DNA of 35,313 bases from the NCBI RefSeq assembly GCF_003318165.1, contig NZ_QOCB01000129.1, positions 1-35,313 of the forward strand, given 5' to 3'. Below, piece after piece: positions 24,166-34,235 of this stretch (positions are counted from its first letter, which is position 1; each line of letters starts with the position of its first letter). A model generated the notes under the pieces. It was not told the origin of the DNA, searched no databases, and saw nothing but the letters and a program-made list of their open reading frames with translations. The position numbers and the translations under genes are program-made. The stretch is from Psychromonas sp. B3M02. Lineage in GTDB: Bacteria; Pseudomonadota; Gammaproteobacteria; Enterobacterales; Psychromonadaceae.

Positions 24166-25569
24166 TCACTCTTCGCCGTGATAGGCGGTTCCGGTGTAAT
24201 CATCAAAGCGTGAGTAACGACCTTGGAAGGTTAAACGTACTTTACCGATTGGACCATTACGTTGTTTACCTATGATGATTTCAGCAATGCCTTTATGTTC
24301 ACTGTCTTCGTGATAAACCTCATCACGGTAGATAAACATGATTAAATCGGCATCCTGCTCAATTGCGCCTGATTCACGTAAATCTGAGTTAATTGGGCGT
24401 TTATCGGCACGTTGCTCTAGACCACGGTTTAGCTGTGAAAGGGCAATAACTGGACAACGCAACTCTTTGGCTAAGGCTTTCAAAGAGCGCGATATTTCCG
24501 AGATCTCTAGGGTACGGTTTTCACTTAATGAAGGTACACGCATTAATTGCAGGTAATCGACCATGATCATGCTGACACCACCGTTATCACGGGCAATACG
24601 ACGTGCACGCGAACGTAGTTCAGTAGGTGTTAAACCAGAGCTATCATCAATGAACATTTTACCGCGATCTAATAAAATAGACATAGTAGAAGAGAGGGAA
24701 GCCCAGTCATTTTCATCCAGTTGACCAGTACGGATTTTACCTTGGTCGATGCGACCTAGTGACGCCAACATACGGTTCATGATCTGATCCGCTGGCATCT
24801 CAAGTGAGAAGATGATTGTTGGTTTATCTGCATTTAATGCAGCATGTTCAGCTAAGTTCATAGCAAAGGTGGTTTTACCCATAGATGGACGTGCGGCAAC
24901 GATGATCAAGTCACCAGGTTGGAAACCTGTGGTCATTTGGTCTAAATCGTTATAACCCGATGATAAACCTGTAATACCATCACGCGGGTTTTTACATAAA
25001 TCATCAATTTTAGCGACCGTCTCTTTCAAGATATCTTTGATCGCTTGTGGACCTTCATTTTGGTTATTACGCGCTTCTGCTATCTGGAATACTTTAGTTT
25101 CGGCAAAGTCTAATAGCTCTGAACTATTTCGTCCTTCTGTATCATAGCCCGCTTCCGCAATATCATTAGCAACACCAATTAACTCTCGGACAATGGCTCG
25201 TTCACGCACGATATCCGCATAGTTGTTAATATTAGCTGCACTAGGAGTGTTCTGTAATAGTTCAGCAAGGTAGGCAATGCCACCTATGCCTTCTAACTCC
25301 TGCGTATTTTCTAGCTTTTCAGATAAGGTAACGATATCCACAGGGATATCATCACTACTGAGTTTTTCAATGGTTGAGAAGATCAGGCGGTGTGCGCGTG
25401 TGTAGAAGTCACGGTCTACAACACGTTCGGATACATCAGACCAAGTATCGTTATCTAATAATAAACCACCGATCACTGCTTGTTCTGCCTCAAAGGAGTG
25501 GGGCACGGTTTTAATAGGTGAGTTCATGGTGTTATTTTTTTGTTTGGTAAACGCTGGCTTATCCGCCAT
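24166..25569 (-). CDS. dnaB: Replicative DNA helicase
   Basis: DnaB is the hexameric 5'-3' helicase of the replication fork. The 467-residue protein has the N-terminal DnaG-interacting domain, opening with PHSFEAEQAVIGGLLLD at 23-39. The RecA-type motor has Walker A ARPSMGKTT (226-234), Walker B VDYLQLM (337-343) and the later SQLNRGLEQRADKRP and GKQRNGPIG motifs. Length is normal and there is no intein. TAGGA about seven to eight bases upstream supports the start. A plausible promoter lies at 25609-25637, and plsB is divergent. The leader-like hairpin and menC follow downstream. Confidence 0.97.
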   Translation of the reverse strand: MADKPAFTKQKNNTMNSPIKTVPHSFEAEQAVIGGLLLDNDTWSDVSERVVDRDFYTRAHRLIFSTIEKLSSDDIPVDIVTLSEKLENTQELEGIGGIAYLAELLQNTPSAANINNYADIVRERAIVRELIGVANDIAEAGYDTEGRNSSELLDFAETKVFQIAEARNNQNEGPQAIKDILKETVAKIDDLCKNPRDGITGLSSGYNDLDQMTTGFQPGDLIIVAARPSMGKTTFAMNLAEHAALNADKPTIIFSLEMPADQIMNRMLASLGRIDQGKIRTGQLDENDWASLSSTMSILLDRGKMFIDDSSGLTPTELRSRARRIARDNGGVSMIMVDYLQLMRVPSLSENRTLEISEISRSLKALAKELRCPVIALSQLNRGLEQRADKRPINSDLRESGAIEQDADLIMFIYRDEVYHEDSEHKGIAEIIIGKQRNGPIGKVRLTFQGRYSRFDDYTGTAYHGEE

Positions 25570-25873
25570 ATTTAAATCCTAACGAGTGAAATTGATAAAA
25601 CAGGATATTTTATGCAAATGTATAGGGTCAGAGTCAATGGATTTAGCGCTAAACTGCGTCTTTAAATCTGCTACTTTTTAGCTTTACTAAGAGAACTCAT
25701 GTGCATAAATTATTGTTGAGTACTTTAACAAATAGACTGGCCTGGGTCATCATTTAGCTGTGCATTACTATGATTGATTTGTTGCTTATCGCAGAACTAG
25801 TTCACCTGTCTATACGCATTATTTGGGTGTGTTAAACTGGTTGGATAATAGATTAAGGGTACAAGGAAAGTAT
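25570..25873. other. Divergent spacer between dnaB and plsB
   Basis: It holds a plausible dnaB promoter (25609-25637). On the plsB side I found no good -35/-10 pair, but the region contains an 8-base palindrome AACTAGTT and AT-rich stretches. An in-frame extension of plsB back to TTG at 25823 lies here and is judged untranslated. No RNA gene was seen. Confidence 0.5.
25609..25637 (-). promoter_or_regulatory. Possible sigma-70 promoter of dnaB
   Basis: Minus-strand TTGACT (5 of 6) and CATAAA (4 of 6) are separated by 17 bases. The start site would lie about 35 bases before the dnaB ATG. Confidence 0.45.
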
Positions 25874-28189
25874 GTGTTAGCCAAAGGGACTATTTGGTCG
25901 AAGATAAGCAATCGTTTTTGGGTCAGCAGTAAGGTGGTGCCGAACAACCCATTAAGTACATTAGGAATAGATGCTTCGCGTCCAATTATCTATGTCTTGG
26001 AACAAAATAGCAGTAGTGATTTACTCGCATTGCAAAAAGCTTGTCAGCAAACAGCGTTACCGGATCCATTCCAAATAATTACTATAGCGGATCAAGTGCT
26101 CTCTGCTGTGATCTATTTACATGATAATTATTGGTTTAAAAAGGCCGAGCTAAAACAACAGCAAAGCAATTACCTTAATCAATACCAACAGTTATTCAGC
26201 TTATATCGTGCAGATAATGATTTAGCAGTACAACTTGTGCCTGTGACCTTTTTCTGGGGAAGAAACCCAGGCAAACAAACATCTAGACAAGCCTTTTCAG
26301 GACACACTAACATTAGCCGTTGGCATAAAGCCTGTTTGATGATGGTGGCCGGACGTGATCACTTAATACGCTTTAACCCTCCAATTTCAGTAAGTGCGTT
26401 AATAAAAGATCATAGAAATACTGATAGTAAACAACAAGCCTACCAGTTAGCTAGGGTTGCGTTACATTATTTCAGAGCACAACATAGATCGACGCGTGGC
26501 CCTGCGATCCCTAAACGCAAAAAAATCATTAAGCAAGTGCTTGAAAGTGAACAGTTACAACAAGATATTCAACAATACAGTGCTAATACAGGGATGCCAG
26601 AAACACAAGTCTCTGAGCAGTGCGAAGCTTATTTACAAGAAATAAGCAGTCAGTTTTCCTATCGACTTTTACGCTTTTTTCGGATTGTGTTAGGTCGTGT
26701 GTGGAATGGTATCTATCAAGGTATTGAAGTTAATAATGCACAAGCAGTGAGGGCTGCGACTCAAAGTGGAGCGGAAATCGTATATATGCCTTGTCACCGA
26801 AGTCATATGGATTACCTCTTACTTTCATATCTATTATTTGAAGAAGGTTTAATGCCTCCGCATATTGCAGCCGGAGTGAATCTTAACTTTTTTCCTGCTG
26901 GTGGTATTTTTAGACGCTCTGGTGCATTTTTCTTACGCCGTACTTTTAAAGATAATCCTTTGTACGGAAAAGTATTCAAAGCCTACTTTGCTATGTTATT
27001 TAAGCAGGGTTACCCCATTGAGTTCTTCACTGAAGGTGGACGTAGCCGAACAGGGCGGTTATTACCGCCTAAAACGGGGTTATTGGCGATGAGTATTGAT
27101 ACTTTTCTCTCGCAACCTCAACGTAATGTGGTGATTGTCCCAATCTATATAGGTTATGACCATATCATGGAAGTGAGTACTTACATGAAGGAGTTGTCAG
27201 GGCAACACAAAAAGCAAGAAAACGCATGGCAAGTGATAGGAATAGTTAAAAAACTAGGTAATTTTGGACGCGCGTTTGTGAATTTTGGTGAGCCGATTAA
27301 TTTGAAGCATTACTTTGAGCAACAAGTGCCTACTTGGCGAGAGGAAAAATTAAGTGAGGGGCAAGTAGCGCAGCAGGTTAACCAGATTGCTACACAGGTG
27401 ATGCAAGGGATCAACCAAGCCACTGCGGTGAATGCTCTGCCTTTATGTGCTGCCATCTTGTTAGCCAGTACACACCATCAACTTGGTAAACAGCGTTTGT
27501 TAACCTTGATCGCTTTGCATCAACAATTATTAGGTTGGTTATCAGATAATAGGTTAATGACTTACCCAAAGGAGCAAGCTGAGCACGTTTATCAACAAGC
27601 TTTTTCCCTTAATAAATTCTCAGAGTCTCAGCATGTGATCAGTTGTGATACAGCACAAAGCGCCCATTTGACTTATTACCGCAATACTATAGTGCATCTA
27701 TTTGCATTACCTTCATTGCTGAGTTTTGTATTAATTAAACTGAGTAATAAGAATAATCAACTTCTTCGTGATGCTATAGAGCCCTTGCTTGCGAGGTTAT
27801 TACCTTATGTTGAAGCGGAATATTTTTTAGCGCCAGCATCACAACCTTTAGTCGAGAGAGTTAACCTGTTATTAGTGCATTTACAAAGTGTTAATATGCT
27901 TCGTATTAAGGGTGATTTTATCGAAATAAGCCATTTATCGTATTTAAAAGTGCTCAGTGCCCATTTAAGTGAGACGCGATTACGTTATCATTGTGTGTTA
28001 TCGCTATTAGTGGCTGACTTTCAACAAAGTAATGCGGATTTGATATCAGCGAGTAAAATACAATTAACTGAGCAAAGCATCGAACCCTTTGATCAAAAAG
28101 TGATTGAGGTGTTTATTAGGCAGCTTGATAGAAAAAGTTTTACAATAGATGCAGCACAGCAGTTGTTAGCGTGTTTATCCGACCATTAG
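25874..28189 (+). CDS. plsB: Glycerol-3-phosphate 1-O-acyltransferase PlsB
   Basis: PlsB acylates glycerol-3-phosphate from acyl-ACP or acyl-CoA at the inner membrane. The 771-residue product has the four acyltransferase blocks: CHRSHMDYLLLSY (catalytic His308/Asp313), GAFFLRRTFK, FFTEGGRSRTGRL (about 385-397) and VIVPIYIGYD. The GTG start at 25874 is chosen because AAGGAAAG lies six bases upstream. The distance to the conserved segment LGIDASRPIIYVL also matches E. coli PlsB. An earlier in-frame TTG at 25823 has no Shine-Dalgarno and would add 17 residues. It heads a tight plus-strand run, with the rhodanese gene 8 bp downstream. Confidence 0.93.
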   Translation: MLAKGTIWSKISNRFWVSSKVVPNNPLSTLGIDASRPIIYVLEQNSSSDLLALQKACQQTALPDPFQIITIADQVLSAVIYLHDNYWFKKAELKQQQSNYLNQYQQLFSLYRADNDLAVQLVPVTFFWGRNPGKQTSRQAFSGHTNISRWHKACLMMVAGRDHLIRFNPPISVSALIKDHRNTDSKQQAYQLARVALHYFRAQHRSTRGPAIPKRKKIIKQVLESEQLQQDIQQYSANTGMPETQVSEQCEAYLQEISSQFSYRLLRFFRIVLGRVWNGIYQGIEVNNAQAVRAATQSGAEIVYMPCHRSHMDYLLLSYLLFEEGLMPPHIAAGVNLNFFPAGGIFRRSGAFFLRRTFKDNPLYGKVFKAYFAMLFKQGYPIEFFTEGGRSRTGRLLPPKTGLLAMSIDTFLSQPQRNVVIVPIYIGYDHIMEVSTYMKELSGQHKKQENAWQVIGIVKKLGNFGRAFVNFGEPINLKHYFEQQVPTWREEKLSEGQVAQQVNQIATQVMQGINQATAVNALPLCAAILLASTHHQLGKQRLLTLIALHQQLLGWLSDNRLMTYPKEQAEHVYQQAFSLNKFSESQHVISCDTAQSAHLTYYRNTIVHLFALPSLLSFVLIKLSNKNNQLLRDAIEPLLARLLPYVEAEYFLAPASQPLVERVNLLLVHLQSVNMLRIKGDFIEISHLSYLKVLSAHLSETRLRYHCVLSLLVADFQQSNADLISASKIQLTEQSIEPFDQKVIEVFIRQLDRKSFTIDAAQQLLACLSDH

Positions 28190-28197
28190 GAAAGAGT

Positions 28198-28593
28198 ATG
28201 TTATTAGATGGAAAAGCATTAGTGGCGTCGTTACGCGCTGAAGTCAATGAAGTCGATTGTGCGACAGTTAATCAGTATTTACACAATAAAACGCCTTTGT
28301 TATTTATTGATATTAGAGAGCCGGATGAAACTGCTGCAGGCTACCCAGTAGGCAGTGAGTGCATACCGCGTGGTGTATTAGAGATGCAATTATCTACTTT
28401 GCCTGCATACCAAGCTTTGATTAGTGATTTGCCTTCTGCTGCTCAATTACCTATCTATCTAATATGCCGCTCCGGTGCGCGAAGTGTGTTAGCAGCTGCC
28501 TCTTTACAGAATATGGGCTATCAACAGGTTTATTCTGTGGCAGGTGGTTTTATCGCTTGGCATCAACAAGGGTTGTTGGTTCAAGGTGAATAA
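28198..28593 (+). CDS. Single-domain rhodanese-like sulfurtransferase
   Basis: The 131-residue protein is a rhodanese domain that would carry a persulfide on its active-site cysteine, Cys90, in the loop CRSGARS. Other domain marks are FIDIREPDETAAGY (36-49) and the C-terminal VAGGFIAWHQQG. An extra N-terminal segment of about 30 residues precedes the domain. The start is set at the ATG 28198-28200 with AGGA about seven bases upstream; a GTG at 28171 lies inside plsB. The partner or acceptor is unknown. It overlaps yigZ by 8 bases. Confidence 0.85.
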   Translation: MLLDGKALVASLRAEVNEVDCATVNQYLHNKTPLLFIDIREPDETAAGYPVGSECIPRGVLEMQLSTLPAYQALISDLPSAAQLPIYLICRSGARSVLAAASLQNMGYQQVYSVAGGFIAWHQQGLLVQGE

Positions 28594-29221
28594 ACCCTAT
28601 CTAATTTTAAAAGAAGCGGTATTTTTTCAGGAAGAGATTAAAAAAAGTCGCTTTCTGACGTTTTTACAACCGGCTAAAGGCAAAGCAGAAGCGATGCAGT
28701 TTCTTGCTGAGATTAAAGCTGAACACAAAGATGCTCGTCATCACTGTTGGGGATTTATTGGTGGCAGCCCCAAAGACAGTGTAAATATGGGCTGCAGTGA
28801 TGATGGTGAGCCTAAAGGCACAGCTGGTAAGCCTATTTTAGCGGTATTGCAAGGTACTAATGTCGGTGAAATGGTGGCCGTGGTGGTTAGGTACTCTGGT
28901 GGCATTAAATTAGGAACTGGTGGATTGGTTCGTGCGTATAGTAATGGTTTGCAGCAATTATGTCCGGAGATGCCAACAACAGAAAAGCGTTTTTTTGAGC
29001 AATTTCAGTTACAATGTAATTATGCGCAAATGGCAACTTTAGAGCATATACTGACAACACATTCAGGACGCCTTATTGACGTTGATTACCAACAATCAGT
29101 ACAAGCATTAATAGAAGTGGATAGAGAGCAGGTTGCTTTATTTAAACAAAAATTACAATCATTGATGCAGGGACAAGTCATTGCAAAAAAAATTAACAGC
29201 GCAACAAATGAATTGGGTTAA
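28586..29221 (+). CDS. yigZ: YigZ/IMPACT family protein
   Basis: This is a conserved protein of unclear molecular function; eukaryotic IMPACT homologues act in translation control. The chosen 211-residue product has the family core: EEIKKSRFLTFL near residues 15-26, AEHKDARHHCWGF, SDDGEPKGTAGKPILAVL and VVVRYSGGIKLGTGGLVRAY. A C-terminal ferredoxin-like domain follows. The GTG at 28586-28588 is preferred because it gives the E. coli YigZ spacing to the EEIKKSRF motif. It overlaps the rhodanese end by 8 bases, so initiation is probably coupled. Its stop lies 3 bp before trkH; yigZ-trkH-hemG is also the E. coli order. Confidence 0.9.
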   Translation: MNKPYLILKEAVFFQEEIKKSRFLTFLQPAKGKAEAMQFLAEIKAEHKDARHHCWGFIGGSPKDSVNMGCSDDGEPKGTAGKPILAVLQGTNVGEMVAVVVRYSGGIKLGTGGLVRAYSNGLQQLCPEMPTTEKRFFEQFQLQCNYAQMATLEHILTTHSGRLIDVDYQQSVQALIEVDREQVALFKQKLQSLMQGQVIAKKINSATNELG

Positions 29222-29224
29222 CTA

Positions 29225-30682
29225 GTGGCAATTCGTTCAATTATCCGAATTGTAGGTATGCTGATTGGGTTATTTAGCTTAACCATGCTACCACCTGTTT
29301 TTATCGCTTACATCTATCAAGATGGTGGCGGTAATGACTTTTTAGCCGCTTTATTTGTGACTTTAGTGATTGCTTTAGTTTTTTGGTTACCAAACCGACG
29401 CCATAAAAGTGAGTTAAAGGCCCGAGAAGGTTTTTTAATTGTTGTGCTGTTTTGGGCAACGCTAGGCAGTGTGGGGGCGATCCCTTTCTTGATGAGTTCC
29501 AGCGTTGATATGAATTTGGCTACCGCCTTTTTTGAGTCATTTTCAGGCTTAACGACTACTGGTGCCACAACTATTGCTGAACTCAATGACTTGCCTAAGT
29601 CGATTCTTTTTTATCGACAAATGCTGCAATGGTTTGGTGGTATGGGGATCATTGTATTAGCGGTCGCGGTACTGCCAATGTTAGGTATTGGTGGTATGCA
29701 GTTATACCGCGCTGAAACACCTGGGCCGGTTAAAGACTCAAAAATGACACCGCGTATTGCAGAAACAGCAAAAGCGTTATGGTATGTCTATTTATGTTTA
29801 ACAGTGGCGTGTATGTTGGCGTTTTGGCTCGCAGGAATGACCCTGTTTGATGCTCTGGGACATAGTTTTTCGACGGTATCGATTGGTGGATTTTCTACCT
29901 ATGATTCCAGTATGGGACATTTTGATAGTGATGTGATTAATATGATCACAGTGGTGTTCTTGATTATCTCTGGTATTAACTATGCCTTGCATTTTACCGC
30001 TTTTTCGGCCAAAGAGTTTAGCCTACGTGTATATCGGAAAGACCCAGAAGTGCGTGCCTTTATTTTTATCCAAATTTTCTTAACTGGTATATGTTTTTGG
30101 GTGTTAATGGGCAATGATATTTATAGCACCATTGAAACCACTTTTTCTCATGCGTTATTTCAAGCCGTTTCTATCTCAACAACGGCGGGATTCACCACCA
30201 CTTCCTTTTCTGACTGGCCGTTGTTTTTACCTGTGTTATTGATTTTCTCTAGCTTTATTGGCGGATGTGCAGGTTCAACGGGTGGTGGATTGAAAGTGAT
30301 CCGTGTCTTGTTACTAAACCTACAAGGGCAACGTGAATTAAAGCGTCTTGTGCACCCTAAAGCTGTTTATAAAATTAAGTTAGGTAATAAAGCCTTACCA
30401 GACCGTGTGGTCGAAGCAGTGTGGGGATTCTTTTCCACCTATGCGTTAGTCTTTATTATTTGTATGTTAGCTTTGTTAATGACCGGAATGGATGAGTTAA
30501 GCGCCTTTTCTTCGGTGGCGGCTATGTTAAATAACTTAGGCCCGGGTTTAGGTGATGTGGCATTACACTTTAATGATGTCAGTGATGCGTCTAAATGGAT
30601 CATGATCATTGCTATGTTATTTGGTCGATTAGAGGTCTTTACTTTACTCGTGTTATTCACACCTGTTTTTTGGAAAAATTAA
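29225..30682 (+). CDS. trkH: Trk potassium uptake system membrane component TrkH
   Basis: TrkH is the potassium-translocating subunit in the inner membrane and works with the cytosolic NAD-binding TrkA, which is not in this window. The 485-residue protein is polytopic and shows the four pore-loop repeats: SGLTTTGAT (107-115), TVSIGGFST (217-225), SISTTAGFTT (316-325) and NNLGPGLGD (436-444). Length matches E. coli TrkH (483). The start is GTG with only a weak Shine-Dalgarno, so coupling to yigZ translation is likely. hemG follows 3 bp after its stop. Confidence 0.95.
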   Translation: MAIRSIIRIVGMLIGLFSLTMLPPVFIAYIYQDGGGNDFLAALFVTLVIALVFWLPNRRHKSELKAREGFLIVVLFWATLGSVGAIPFLMSSSVDMNLATAFFESFSGLTTTGATTIAELNDLPKSILFYRQMLQWFGGMGIIVLAVAVLPMLGIGGMQLYRAETPGPVKDSKMTPRIAETAKALWYVYLCLTVACMLAFWLAGMTLFDALGHSFSTVSIGGFSTYDSSMGHFDSDVINMITVVFLIISGINYALHFTAFSAKEFSLRVYRKDPEVRAFIFIQIFLTGICFWVLMGNDIYSTIETTFSHALFQAVSISTTAGFTTTSFSDWPLFLPVLLIFSSFIGGCAGSTGGGLKVIRVLLLNLQGQRELKRLVHPKAVYKIKLGNKALPDRVVEAVWGFFSTYALVFIICMLALLMTGMDELSAFSSVAAMLNNLGPGLGDVALHFNDVSDASKWIMIIAMLFGRLEVFTLLVLFTPVFWKN

Positions 30683-30685
30683 TCT

Positions 30686-31222
30686 ATGTCTACTATTCAA
30701 ACACCGATCAACACATTAATTATCTATTCCTCTGTGGACGGACAAACACTTAAAATCATTGAACGAATTAAACAGTCCATTGAAGGTGACGTTACTGTGG
30801 TCAACATTGATGATAATCCAACTATTGATTTTACTTTATATAACAAGGTATTAGTTGGCGCGTCTATTCGTTACGGTAATTTTAGAAAGAATATGATTAA
30901 CTTTGTTAATCAGCACCAACAACAATTAGAGGGGTTACAAAATGCATTTTTTGTGGTGTGTTTAACCGCGCGTAAACCTGAAAAAGCAGTACCTGAAAAT
31001 AATGCTTATATGAAAAAATTTGAGCAATTATCAAGGTGGCAACCACAACACAAAGCCGTGTTTGCAGGGGCTTTATTGTATTCTCGTTATAATTGGTGGC
31101 AGACATTACTGATTCAATTGATCATGAAAATGACAGGTGGCAGTACCGATAAAACACAGGATATGGAATTAACGGATTGGCAAAAAGTAGAAGAATTTGC
31201 TGAGCGTTTTAATCGCCTGTAA
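30686..31222 (+). CDS. hemG: Menaquinone-dependent protoporphyrinogen IX dehydrogenase
   Basis: HemG oxidises protoporphyrinogen IX to protoporphyrin IX in heme synthesis, passing electrons to the quinone pool. The 178-residue protein has a long-chain flavodoxin fold with the FMN phosphate loop YSSVDGQT (14-21). The family segments GASIRYG, LTARKPEKAVPENNAY and IMKMTGGSTDKTQD are also present. Length matches E. coli HemG (181). Co-occurrence with menC and menE fits use of menaquinone under low oxygen. It is the last gene of the tight plsB-to-hemG run and starts 3 bp after trkH. Unlike in E. coli, no rRNA operon follows it. Confidence 0.94.
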   Translation: MSTIQTPINTLIIYSSVDGQTLKIIERIKQSIEGDVTVVNIDDNPTIDFTLYNKVLVGASIRYGNFRKNMINFVNQHQQQLEGLQNAFFVVCLTARKPEKAVPENNAYMKKFEQLSRWQPQHKAVFAGALLYSRYNWWQTLLIQLIMKMTGGSTDKTQDMELTDWQKVEEFAERFNRL

Positions 31223-31321
31223 ACAGCAAATTTAAGCTGAAATATTTATGCCACTGATTTACAATGTTTGCCCTTTTACCCGCTTAGATGATCAATAGGT
31301 TGCTATATTTTGAGTCAGAGT

Positions 31322-33124
31322 ATGACTAGTCCTGCACAAAACGTCTTGTTAGATGTCTTCGGCTACAATCAATTTAGAGATGGTCAAGAAACGGTTATCA
31401 ATGAACTGATCACAGGGCGTGATGCATTAGTTGTAATGCCTACTGGTGGCGGTAAAAGTTTATGCTTTCAGATACCAGCCTTAGTACGCGAAGGTATTTG
31501 TATTGTTATCTCTCCATTAATCTCTTTGATGAAGGACCAGGTTGATACCCTACAAGCTTGTGGTGTTGCTGCTGCTTACCTGAACTCTACACTCTCTTAT
31601 CAAGAACAGAATGAGATAATTAACGCCTTACACCAGGGCCGTTTAAAGCTTTTATATGTGGCTCCTGAGCGTTTATTACGTCAAGACTTTATTGCGCGAC
31701 TGCAACATTTACCGATCAACCTTTTTGCAGTGGATGAAGCGCATTGTATCTCTTCTTGGGGACACGACTTTAGGCCTGAATATGCACAGTTAGGCCACCT
31801 TAAAGAATACTTTCCCAACACGCCTTTAGTTGCTTTAACTGCAACGGCGGATCATGCCACTCAACAAGATATTTTACAGCGCTTACAACTACAAGATCCA
31901 TTAATTGAAATCCGCAGTTTTGATCGCCCTAATATTGAATACTTGCTGATTGAAAAATATCGCCCATTAACGCAGCTGTTTAATTATTTAGACCAGCATA
32001 AAGATGAAAGTGGCATTATCTATTGTACTAGTCGTAAACGTACGGAAGAGATTGCTGGTAAACTCGCTGCAAAAGGGCTTAACTCTCGTTGTTATCATGC
32101 CGGACTACCCCTAGAAGAGCGTCAGCATGTGCAAGATCTGTTTATTAAAGATGAAGTAGAGATTGTTGTCGCAACGGTAGCCTTTGGGATGGGAATTGAT
32201 AAACCGAATGTACGTTTTGTGGTGCATTATGAGATCCCAAAAAATATCGAATCATATTATCAAGAGACAGGACGTGCTGGACGAGATGGTTTACCTGCAC
32301 AGGCAATGTTATTTTATGATCCTGCCGATCCTGCGCGTATTCGTAGCCTCTTAGAGAAAAACCCGAATCAAGAACAGTTACGTATTGAGTTACATAAACT
32401 TAATACCATGGTGGCCTTTGCTGAAGCGCAAACCTGTCGCCGTCGAGTGGTATTAAACTACTTTGGTGAGTACAGTCCTAAAGCCTGTGGTAACTGCGAT
32501 ATTTGCTTAGATCCTCCGCAAAGTTACGATGCGACTGTGGATGCACAAAAAATATTATCTTGTGTTTATCGTACTGGGCAACACTTTGGTATTACGCATG
32601 TTGTTGAAGTATTACGTGGTGCGCAGACAGCAAGAGTGAAAAGCCTAGGGCATGATCAGTTATCAACCTTTGGTATTGGTAAAGATAAGTCCACTGAGCA
32701 TTGGTTTAGTATCGCCAGACAATTAATCCACTGTGGTTTGCTGATGCAAAACTTAACACGAGGCTCTGCACTGCAGTTAACCGAAGCTGCTCGTACCGTA
32801 TTAAAGTCTGAACAAGCCTTAATGCTAGCAGTACCACGCTTACAATTAGTGAAAGCCACAGCAAAACAGAAGCGCCGTAGTGTGTCAGCAAATGCAGATA
32901 GTAAGTTATTTGCTAAATTACGCCATCTACGTAAGCAGATAGCTGATCAAGAGAACTTGCCTCCTTATGTGATATTCAGTGATGTCTCACTGTCAGAAAT
33001 GAGTGAAATGATGCCAACTAATGACTCACAATTCCTGTCCATTACAGGTGTAGGCCATATTAAGTTAGATAAATATGGCGAAGAGTTCATCTCTGAAATC
33101 AAACAGTATGTTGATACATTATAG
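31322..33124 (+). CDS. recQ: ATP-dependent DNA helicase RecQ
   Basis: RecQ is a 3'-5' helicase of recombination and replication-fork repair. The 600-residue protein has [11 protein letters not shown] (motif 0), Walker A PTGGGKS (40-46), DEAH (138-141) and motif [12 protein letters not shown]. Four zinc cysteines follow (Cys372, Cys389, Cys392, Cys395), then a winged-helix RQC region and a C-terminal HRDC domain (about 520-600). Length is close to E. coli RecQ (609). The ATG at 31322 is chosen; an in-frame TTG at 31310 would add four residues and cannot be excluded. It is separated from hemG by about 100 bp and is convergent with the next gene. Confidence 0.96.
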   Translation: MTSPAQNVLLDVFGYNQFRDGQETVINELITGRDALVVMPTGGGKSLCFQIPALVREGICIVISPLISLMKDQVDTLQACGVAAAYLNSTLSYQEQNEIINALHQGRLKLLYVAPERLLRQDFIARLQHLPINLFAVDEAHCISSWGHDFRPEYAQLGHLKEYFPNTPLVALTATADHATQQDILQRLQLQDPLIEIRSFDRPNIEYLLIEKYRPLTQLFNYLDQHKDESGIIYCTSRKRTEEIAGKLAAKGLNSRCYHAGLPLEERQHVQDLFIKDEVEIVVATVAFGMGIDKPNVRFVVHYEIPKNIESYYQETGRAGRDGLPAQAMLFYDPADPARIRSLLEKNPNQEQLRIELHKLNTMVAFAEAQTCRRRVVLNYFGEYSPKACGNCDICLDPPQSYDATVDAQKILSCVYRTGQHFGITHVVEVLRGAQTARVKSLGHDQLSTFGIGKDKSTEHWFSIARQLIHCGLLMQNLTRGSALQLTEAARTVLKSEQALMLAVPRLQLVKATAKQKRRSVSANADSKLFAKLRHLRKQIADQENLPPYVIFSDVSLSEMSEMMPTNDSQFLSITGVGHIKLDKYGEEFISEIKQYVDTL

Positions 33125-33139
33125 CGTTAGCTAATTACT

Positions 33140-34102
33140 CTAAAAGTGAATGAGCTCTGACAACTTAGACCAGTTAATTTCAGGCTCGGCCATTTTCTGT
33201 GATATCACCGGTTGCCATTGCGCTTCATCCTCAGCCAAGCTAAAGGAAAAAGGATAATAAAGCGTTAACCCCACACGTAGGTCCGTTGCAATCAACTGAC
33301 TTTCCTGTTTAGTAAATTGCAGTAAACCGCTACTAAACCATTCTAAACGTTGTAATTCATCAGAGTTAAAGCCATTTAATAATTCACGTCCAGTATCAAA
33401 AGCTTGCCAAGTTAGTGGTTGTTGATTAAAAGCATGAGTAAAGCTAACGTAAAAGCGGTCTTCTTGGTAACTCAGGACACGCCATATTAATGTATTAAAG
33501 GGGGTTGGTGAAATGAAGACCTGACCATTCTGTGCAATTGGATCTTGCTCTAACTGGCTGTTAATTTGCAATCGTTGTACCTGTCCTTGTATTAAGTACA
33601 AGCTGCTCACTAGTAACATAAAGGCGTTAATTTTCTGCCATTTAGGAGACCGAAAGTTAAGCCATAAGCCGATAATCCCAAATAGAAGTGGCAGGGTGTA
33701 TAAAGGGTCAATAATAAAGATACTGGACCAATTAACAGGCGGAATATTGATTGGCCATAATAACTGAGTGCCATAAGTGGTAAACGCATCCAATAATGGG
33801 TGTGTTATTAATGGGAGAAAAATGACGAGAAATAAAGATTTTTTATGTTCAGATAAAGTGGGCCTTATTAAAAGCGCTAACCAATAAATAAGTAGGCTGA
33901 GCGCAGTTAATACAAATAGAGAATGACTAAAGCCGCGGTGAAAGGTGAAATCTTGAATAGCTGTTTGGTAATTTAATAATACATCTAAATCTGGAAGAGT
34001 GCCTAGTAGGGCTCCTGCGATTAACGCTTTACGCCCAAAGGGCTTGATACCGACTAAACCTGCAACACTAGTACCTAACGCTATTTGAGTGATTGAATCC
34101 AT
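33140..34102 (-). CDS. Membrane-bound metal-dependent hydrolase, YdjM/DUF457 type
   Basis: The family is a set of inner-membrane proteins with a zinc-type active site and poorly known substrates. The 320-residue protein has the typical opening MDSITQIALGTSVAGLVG and conserved polar residues in a hydrophobic background. These are Asp38/Asp40 in GTLPDLDVL, His55 and His60 in HRGFSHS, and His101/Asp105 in HPLLDAFTTYG. About four membrane helices occupy residues 20-165, and the C-terminal half is soluble. E. coli ydjM is LexA-controlled, but I see no LexA box here. The ATG at 34100-34102 gives the family start. Confidence 0.85.
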   Translation of the reverse strand: MDSITQIALGTSVAGLVGIKPFGRKALIAGALLGTLPDLDVLLNYQTAIQDFTFHRGFSHSLFVLTALSLLIYWLALLIRPTLSEHKKSLFLVIFLPLITHPLLDAFTTYGTQLLWPINIPPVNWSSIFIIDPLYTLPLLFGIIGLWLNFRSPKWQKINAFMLLVSSLYLIQGQVQRLQINSQLEQDPIAQNGQVFISPTPFNTLIWRVLSYQEDRFYVSFTHAFNQQPLTWQAFDTGRELLNGFNSDELQRLEWFSSGLLQFTKQESQLIATDLRVGLTLYYPFSFSLAEDEAQWQPVISQKMAEPEINWSKLSELIHF

Positions 34103-34135
34103 GTTTACTCTTTAAATAACAGCTAAAAATCTAGT

Positions 34136-34165
34136 GTAATACAAACCAGATTAAGCACAAATCAA
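34136..34165 (-). promoter_or_regulatory. Possible promoter of the YdjM-like gene
   Basis: Minus-strand TTGATT (4 of 6) and TATTAC (4 of 6) are separated by 18 bases. The match is weak and by eye. Confidence 0.3.
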
Positions 34166-34235
34166 GTTGGCATAAAATCCATGATATTGCCTTATTATTT
34201 TGTTTACTTAGCCTTGTGTTATGTTTGCTATTTAG

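Noticed and set aside
34103-34235. Search for a LexA box before the YdjM-like gene
   Set aside because: No CTG-N10-CAG match is present, although E. coli ydjM is LexA-controlled.
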